Below, piece by piece: positions 44,364 to 47,248 of a stretch of DNA of 47,248 nucleotides. This DNA comes from Bordetella parapertussis. Its GTDB lineage: Bacteria; Pseudomonadota; Gammaproteobacteria; Burkholderiales; Burkholderiaceae_C. The position numbers and the translations under genes were made by a program. The DNA lies in assembly GCA_945878065.1 (NCBI GenBank), contig CAMDXA010000014.1, forward strand, positions 1 through 47,248, written 5' to 3'. The notes below the pieces were generated by a model. It was given only the letters and a program-made list of their open reading frames with translations, made no database searches and had not been told where the DNA came from. The first letter of the stretch is position 1. Every line of letters begins with the position of its first letter.

Positions 44364-44407
44364 CCCCCCAAAGTTTTTTTAAACCATTGATATAAAAGGA
44401 GTTTTTC

Positions 44408-45469
44408 ATGGATAACGTCAAAAGTATCGCCGCCGCCGGAGAAAAAGCCAAAGCCCTGCAAGCCGCACTGGCACAAATTGAAAAGCAGTTCGGCAAGGGC
44501 ACCATCATGCGCTTGGGCGAAGGCGAAGTGATCGAAGACATACAAGTCGTGTCTACCGGTTCACTGGGACTGGACGTGGCTTTGGGTGTCGGCGGTCTGC
44601 CCCGCGGTCGGGTCATCGAGATCTACGGCCCCGAATCCTCAGGCAAAACCACGCTCACTTTGCAAGTCATTGCCGAAATGCAAAAAATGGCGGGCACCTG
44701 TGCGTTTGTGGATGCCGAGCACGCGTTGGATGTGCAATACGCACAAAAATTAGGTGTCAATTTGCAAGACCTGCTGATCAGTCAGCCGGACACGGGTGAG
44801 CAAGCCTTGGAAATTGTGGACAGCTTGGTGCGCTCCGGCGCGGTCGACCTGATCGTTATCGACTCGGTGGCTGCACTCACCCCCAAGGCCGAGTTGGAAG
44901 GCGAAATGGGCGACTCCTTGCCCGGCCTGCAAGCCCGCCTCATGAGCCAAGCCCTGCGCAAGCTCACCGCGCACATCAAGAAAACCAACTGCACCGTCAT
45001 CTTCATCAACCAAATCCGCATGAAGATCGGCGTCATGTTCGGCTCACCCGAAACCACCACCGGCGGCAATGCACTCAAGTTCTACGCCTCTGTGCGCTTG
45101 GACATTCGCCGCACCGGCACCATCAAAAAGGGCGAGGACGCGATTGGCAACGAGACCAAGGTCAAAGTGGTCAAAAACACAGTGGCCCCCCCGTTCAAAA
45201 CCGCCGAGTTCGACATCTTGTTTGGTGAGGGCATCAGCCGCCATGGCGAGATCATCGACATGGGCGTGGAAGCGCGCATCATCGAAAAATCGGGCGCTTG
45301 GTATGCCTACCAGGGCGAAAAGATCGGCCAAGGCCGCGACAACGCCCGTGAGTTTTTGCGCGAAAACCCCGATTTGTCCTACGAGATCGAAAACAAAGTG
45401 CGCGAGTCGCTGGGCATTCCCTTGTTGGCGGGTGAGGTCGAGCCGGCCAAATTGCAAGCGGTCAAGTGA
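44408..45469 (+). CDS. recA: Recombinase RecA
   Basis: This 353-residue protein is the strand-exchange ATPase of homologous recombination and the co-protease that triggers LexA self-cleavage. Walker A GPESSGKT is at 74-81, and [38 protein letters not shown] and [19 protein letters not shown] are all standard. An AAAGGAG ribosome site lies at 44395-44401. The stop overlaps the recX start as GTGA. Confidence 0.98.
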   Translation: MDNVKSIAAAGEKAKALQAALAQIEKQFGKGTIMRLGEGEVIEDIQVVSTGSLGLDVALGVGGLPRGRVIEIYGPESSGKTTLTLQVIAEMQKMAGTCAFVDAEHALDVQYAQKLGVNLQDLLISQPDTGEQALEIVDSLVRSGAVDLIVIDSVAALTPKAELEGEMGDSLPGLQARLMSQALRKLTAHIKKTNCTVIFINQIRMKIGVMFGSPETTTGGNALKFYASVRLDIRRTGTIKKGEDAIGNETKVKVVKNTVAPPFKTAEFDILFGEGISRHGEIIDMGVEARIIEKSGAWYAYQGEKIGQGRDNAREFLRENPDLSYEIENKVRESLGIPLLAGEVEPAKLQAVK

Positions 45470-45948
45470 GCGCGCCCTTTCAGCTCATCCAAGGTGGGGC
45501 ACTAGACAAAGCCCCATCGGTCAAGGCCCGCGCGGTCAGCTTGCTGGCGCAGCGCGAGTACTCGCGCCAAGAGTTGACCGACAAACTCACGGCAGCGCAG
45601 GCCAGCCCCGAAGAAGTTGAACAAGCCTTGGCGCAACTGGAGGCCAAGGGCTTGGTGGACGATGCCAGGGTGGTCGAAACCTTGGTCAACCGGCGCTCGG
45701 GCAAGCTGGGTGCCAGCCGGCTGCGCCAAGAGTTGCAAGCCAAAGGCGTGTCCCCAGAATTGGTGGCCGAAACCATGGCCAGCCTGAAAGGCACCGAGCT
45801 GGCACGGGCCCAGGCGGTGTGGCAAAAGAAGTTTGGCCAACTCGCCGCGACCAGTGCCGAGCGCAACAAGCAGGCGAGGTTTTTGGCCAGCCGGGGCTTT
45901 TCGGGCGATGTGGTGCGCCAGGTGGTGGCGGGTTTGTCGGACGACTAA
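45466..45948 (+). CDS. recX: Regulatory protein RecX
   Basis: This is a 160-residue, helical RecX that limits RecA filament growth. [19 protein letters not shown] near the N-terminus, [20 protein letters not shown] and [16 protein letters not shown] are the family three-helix repeats. The GTG start at 45466 overlaps the recA stop, so RecX is made at a level tied to RecA. It converges with argC, the two stops overlapping by four bases. Confidence 0.92.
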   Translation: MSAPFQLIQGGALDKAPSVKARAVSLLAQREYSRQELTDKLTAAQASPEEVEQALAQLEAKGLVDDARVVETLVNRRSGKLGASRLRQELQAKGVSPELVAETMASLKGTELARAQAVWQKKFGQLAATSAERNKQARFLASRGFSGDVVRQVVAGLSDD

Positions 45949-46871
45949 ACGCCCAACATCAAGCGCAGGTTTTGCACCGCAGCGCCGCTGGCGCCTTTGC
46001 CCAGGTTGTCCAGGCGCGCCATCAGCACCACATGGCCGTGGGCTTCATTGGCAAACACCCGCAATTCCATGCGGTTGGTGTCGTTCAAAGCGGTGGCGTC
46101 CAACTTCAAATCGTCAGTGGGGGGCAGCACGGCCACGCTCGGGTCGGTGGGGTCGTTGGTGTGGGCGTAGTGGGCAGCCAGTGCGTCGTGCAAATCGGCG
46201 GCGCTCACCCGTTGGGGCAAGCTGGCCAAGTGCAGCGGTAGCTGCACGATCATGCCTTGGCGAAAGTTGCCCACACTGGGCACAAACAGCGGGCGGCAGT
46301 TGAGGCCCGTGCAATGCATGATTTCGGGCACGTGTTTGTGCGACAAGCCCAGGGCATAGGCCTCAAACAGGGGGGCTTGGCCGGCTTCAAAGGCCTCGAT
46401 CATGCTGCGCCCGGCGCCCGAATAGCCGCTGACGCTGGGCAAGCAAAGCGGCATGTCGCGTGGCAATAAGCCAGCGTCGATGAGTGGGCGAATCAGCGCA
46501 ATCGCGCCGGTGGCGTAGCAGCCCGGGTTGGCCACGCGGCTGGCTTGGCGCACCCGATCGGCCTGGCCCGGTGTCAGCTCGGGAAAGCCATACACCCAGT
46601 CTGGCTGGGTGCGGTGCGCAGTGGATGCATCGATGATGCGCGGTTGATGGCCGGACATGGCGTCGATCATGGCCACCGATTCACGCGCCGCGTCATCGTG
46701 CAAACACAGGATGACCGCATCCACCCCCGCCATCAGGGCGCGTTTGGCCGCGGGGTCTTTGCGCTGGGCCGGGTCAATGCTGACCAATTTGACATTTGAT
46801 AGCGATGCCAAGCGCTCACGGATGAGCAGCCCGGTGGTTCCGGCTTCGCCGTCAATGAATACTGTCTTCAT
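45945..46871 (-). CDS. argC: N-acetyl-gamma-glutamyl-phosphate reductase (short type 2)
   Basis: This 308-residue enzyme reduces N-acetylglutamyl phosphate to the semialdehyde in arginine synthesis using NADPH. The N-terminal [17 protein letters not shown] is the nucleotide fold and ANPGCYATG holds the catalytic cysteine C118. The length and GEAGTTG start identify the short (type 2) form found in many betaproteobacteria. No other arginine gene is in the window. Confidence 0.93.
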   Translation of the reverse strand: MKTVFIDGEAGTTGLLIRERLASLSNVKLVSIDPAQRKDPAAKRALMAGVDAVILCLHDDAARESVAMIDAMSGHQPRIIDASTAHRTQPDWVYGFPELTPGQADRVRQASRVANPGCYATGAIALIRPLIDAGLLPRDMPLCLPSVSGYSGAGRSMIEAFEAGQAPLFEAYALGLSHKHVPEIMHCTGLNCRPLFVPSVGNFRQGMIVQLPLHLASLPQRVSAADLHDALAAHYAHTNDPTDPSVAVLPPTDDLKLDATALNDTNRMELRVFANEAHGHVVLMARLDNLGKGASGAAVQNLRLMLGV

Positions 46872-47075
46872 GAATGGTCAGGGTCAAGGCCGCTTATATC
46901 AATGAGAGGGTGAGAGCCGTGTTCAAAAGCCTTTGGGTCCATTGTGTAAGCCAGCCAAAAGCTTGAGGTGGAGGTGCATGATACATTTCTGGGCGTTGAA
47001 AGATCCGTGCGCCTGCGCCCAGGAGCCCCATCTTTTGCGCTGCCCTCATACCTTGCAAGTCCCCAGAGAGATCCC
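46872..47075. promoter_or_regulatory. Divergent argC / sucC upstream region
   Basis: This 204-base region is the longest gap in the window. It should contain promoters for argC (-) and sucC (+). I see a TACATT-like -10 near 46982 without a convincing -35, and a loose inverted pair GGGCG/CGCCC around 46993-47022. No RNA gene or open frame with family resemblance is visible. An AGAGAG stretch at 47065-47070 is the sucC ribosome site. Confidence 0.35.
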
Positions 47076-47248
47076 ATGAAGATTCACGAATACCAAGGCA
47101 AAGAAATTCTGCGCCAGTTTGGCGTGCCCGTGCCCCGCGGGCATGCGGCTTTCACGGTCCAAGAAGCGGTGGAAGCCGCGCAAAAACTCGGCGGCCCCGT
47201 GTGGGTGGTGAAAGCCCAAATACACGCCGGTGGTCGCGGCAAGGGCGG
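47076..47248 (+). CDS. sucC: Succinyl-CoA ligase beta subunit, N-terminal fragment
   Basis: The first 57 codons of a gene running off the window end. [21 protein letters not shown] and [14 protein letters not shown] are the standard start and ATP-grasp glycine loop of SucC, which with SucD interconverts succinyl-CoA and succinate in the TCA cycle with ATP or GTP formation. The ATG follows an AGAGAG ribosome site. Confidence 0.93.
   Translation, partial: MKIHEYQGKEILRQFGVPVPRGHAAFTVQEAVEAAQKLGGPVWVVKAQIHAGGRGKG

Noticed and set aside
46785..46830. TTTGATAGC-like stretch in argC as a third comamonad repeat
   Set aside because: Only about nine bases fit and the second half of the repeat is absent; chance similarity is more likely.
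46872..47075. RNA gene or riboswitch in the argC/sucC gap
   Set aside because: No tRNA cloverleaf, conserved riboswitch core or terminator could be recognised.

Overview
The window looks like a chromosomal segment of a betaproteobacterium of the order Burkholderiales, most likely family Comamonadaceae (Rhodoferax, Polaromonas or Limnohabitans-like). The grounds are the gene neighbourhoods (pgk/pyk/fba/purC/purE/purK/sua5; def-fmt beside dprA-smg; tctDE-type regulators beside recA-recX), the protein sequence types, and two degenerate copies of a short repeat I associate with comamonads. This is inference from recognition, not from a search. Coding density is very high: no gene-free stretch exceeds about 205 bases, and I see no tRNA, rRNA, CRISPR array, transposase or integrase.

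Region 1 (1-11269, + strand) reads as one long operon with repeated ATGA start/stop overlaps. It holds a branched-chain-type (Liv) ABC importer whose binding protein is cut by the window edge, an SDR dehydrogenase, a DUF4387/AtuA (DUF1446) pair, a GntR/UTRA regulator, an aconitase-type hydratase of two subunits (LeuC-like and LeuD-like), a fumarate-reductase-like flavoprotein, an isocitrate lyase/PEP-mutase-family C-C lyase and a SemiSWEET transporter. Together they suggest import of a small carboxylate, then dehydrogenation, hydration and aldol-type cleavage without CoA. The substrate is unknown, and this is one of the two best candidates for an undescribed system.

Region 2 (11273-24301) is mostly housekeeping. 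It has a GDSL lipoprotein, Sua5, purK-purE, a thioredoxin-TPR protein, purC, class II aldolase, pyruvate kinase and pgk, interrupted by a Crp/Fnr regulator, a fatty-acid desaturase and a small exported protein. Base composition and leucine codon choice shift near 16.04 kb (GC-rich and CTG-rich to the left, lower GC and more TTG to the right), between purE and the thioredoxin gene.

Region 3 (24377-32997) holds azlDC, fmt, def, dprA, smg, the secF-secD-yajC operon (sharing a bidirectional terminator with smg) and a lone permuted papain/NlpC-P60-like gene flanked by inverted repeats.

Region 4 (32998-37528) has topB encoding topoisomerase III with a lysine/alanine-rich histone H1-like tail and a C-terminal SWIB domain. 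It is divergent from a SET-domain lysine methyltransferase gene across a short promoter region with 30 bp of perfectly alternating pyrimidine-purine sequence. birA and a small membrane protein follow. This chromatin-like pairing is the second strong candidate for something undescribed.

Region 5 (37578-47248) holds a ferric-iron ABC importer (binding protein behind a Fur-box-like palindrome; permease and ATPase divergent around a mirrored promoter repeat), a TctDE/QseBC-type two-component system, a MarR regulator, recA (with two LexA-type boxes) overlapping recX, argC, and the start of sucC.
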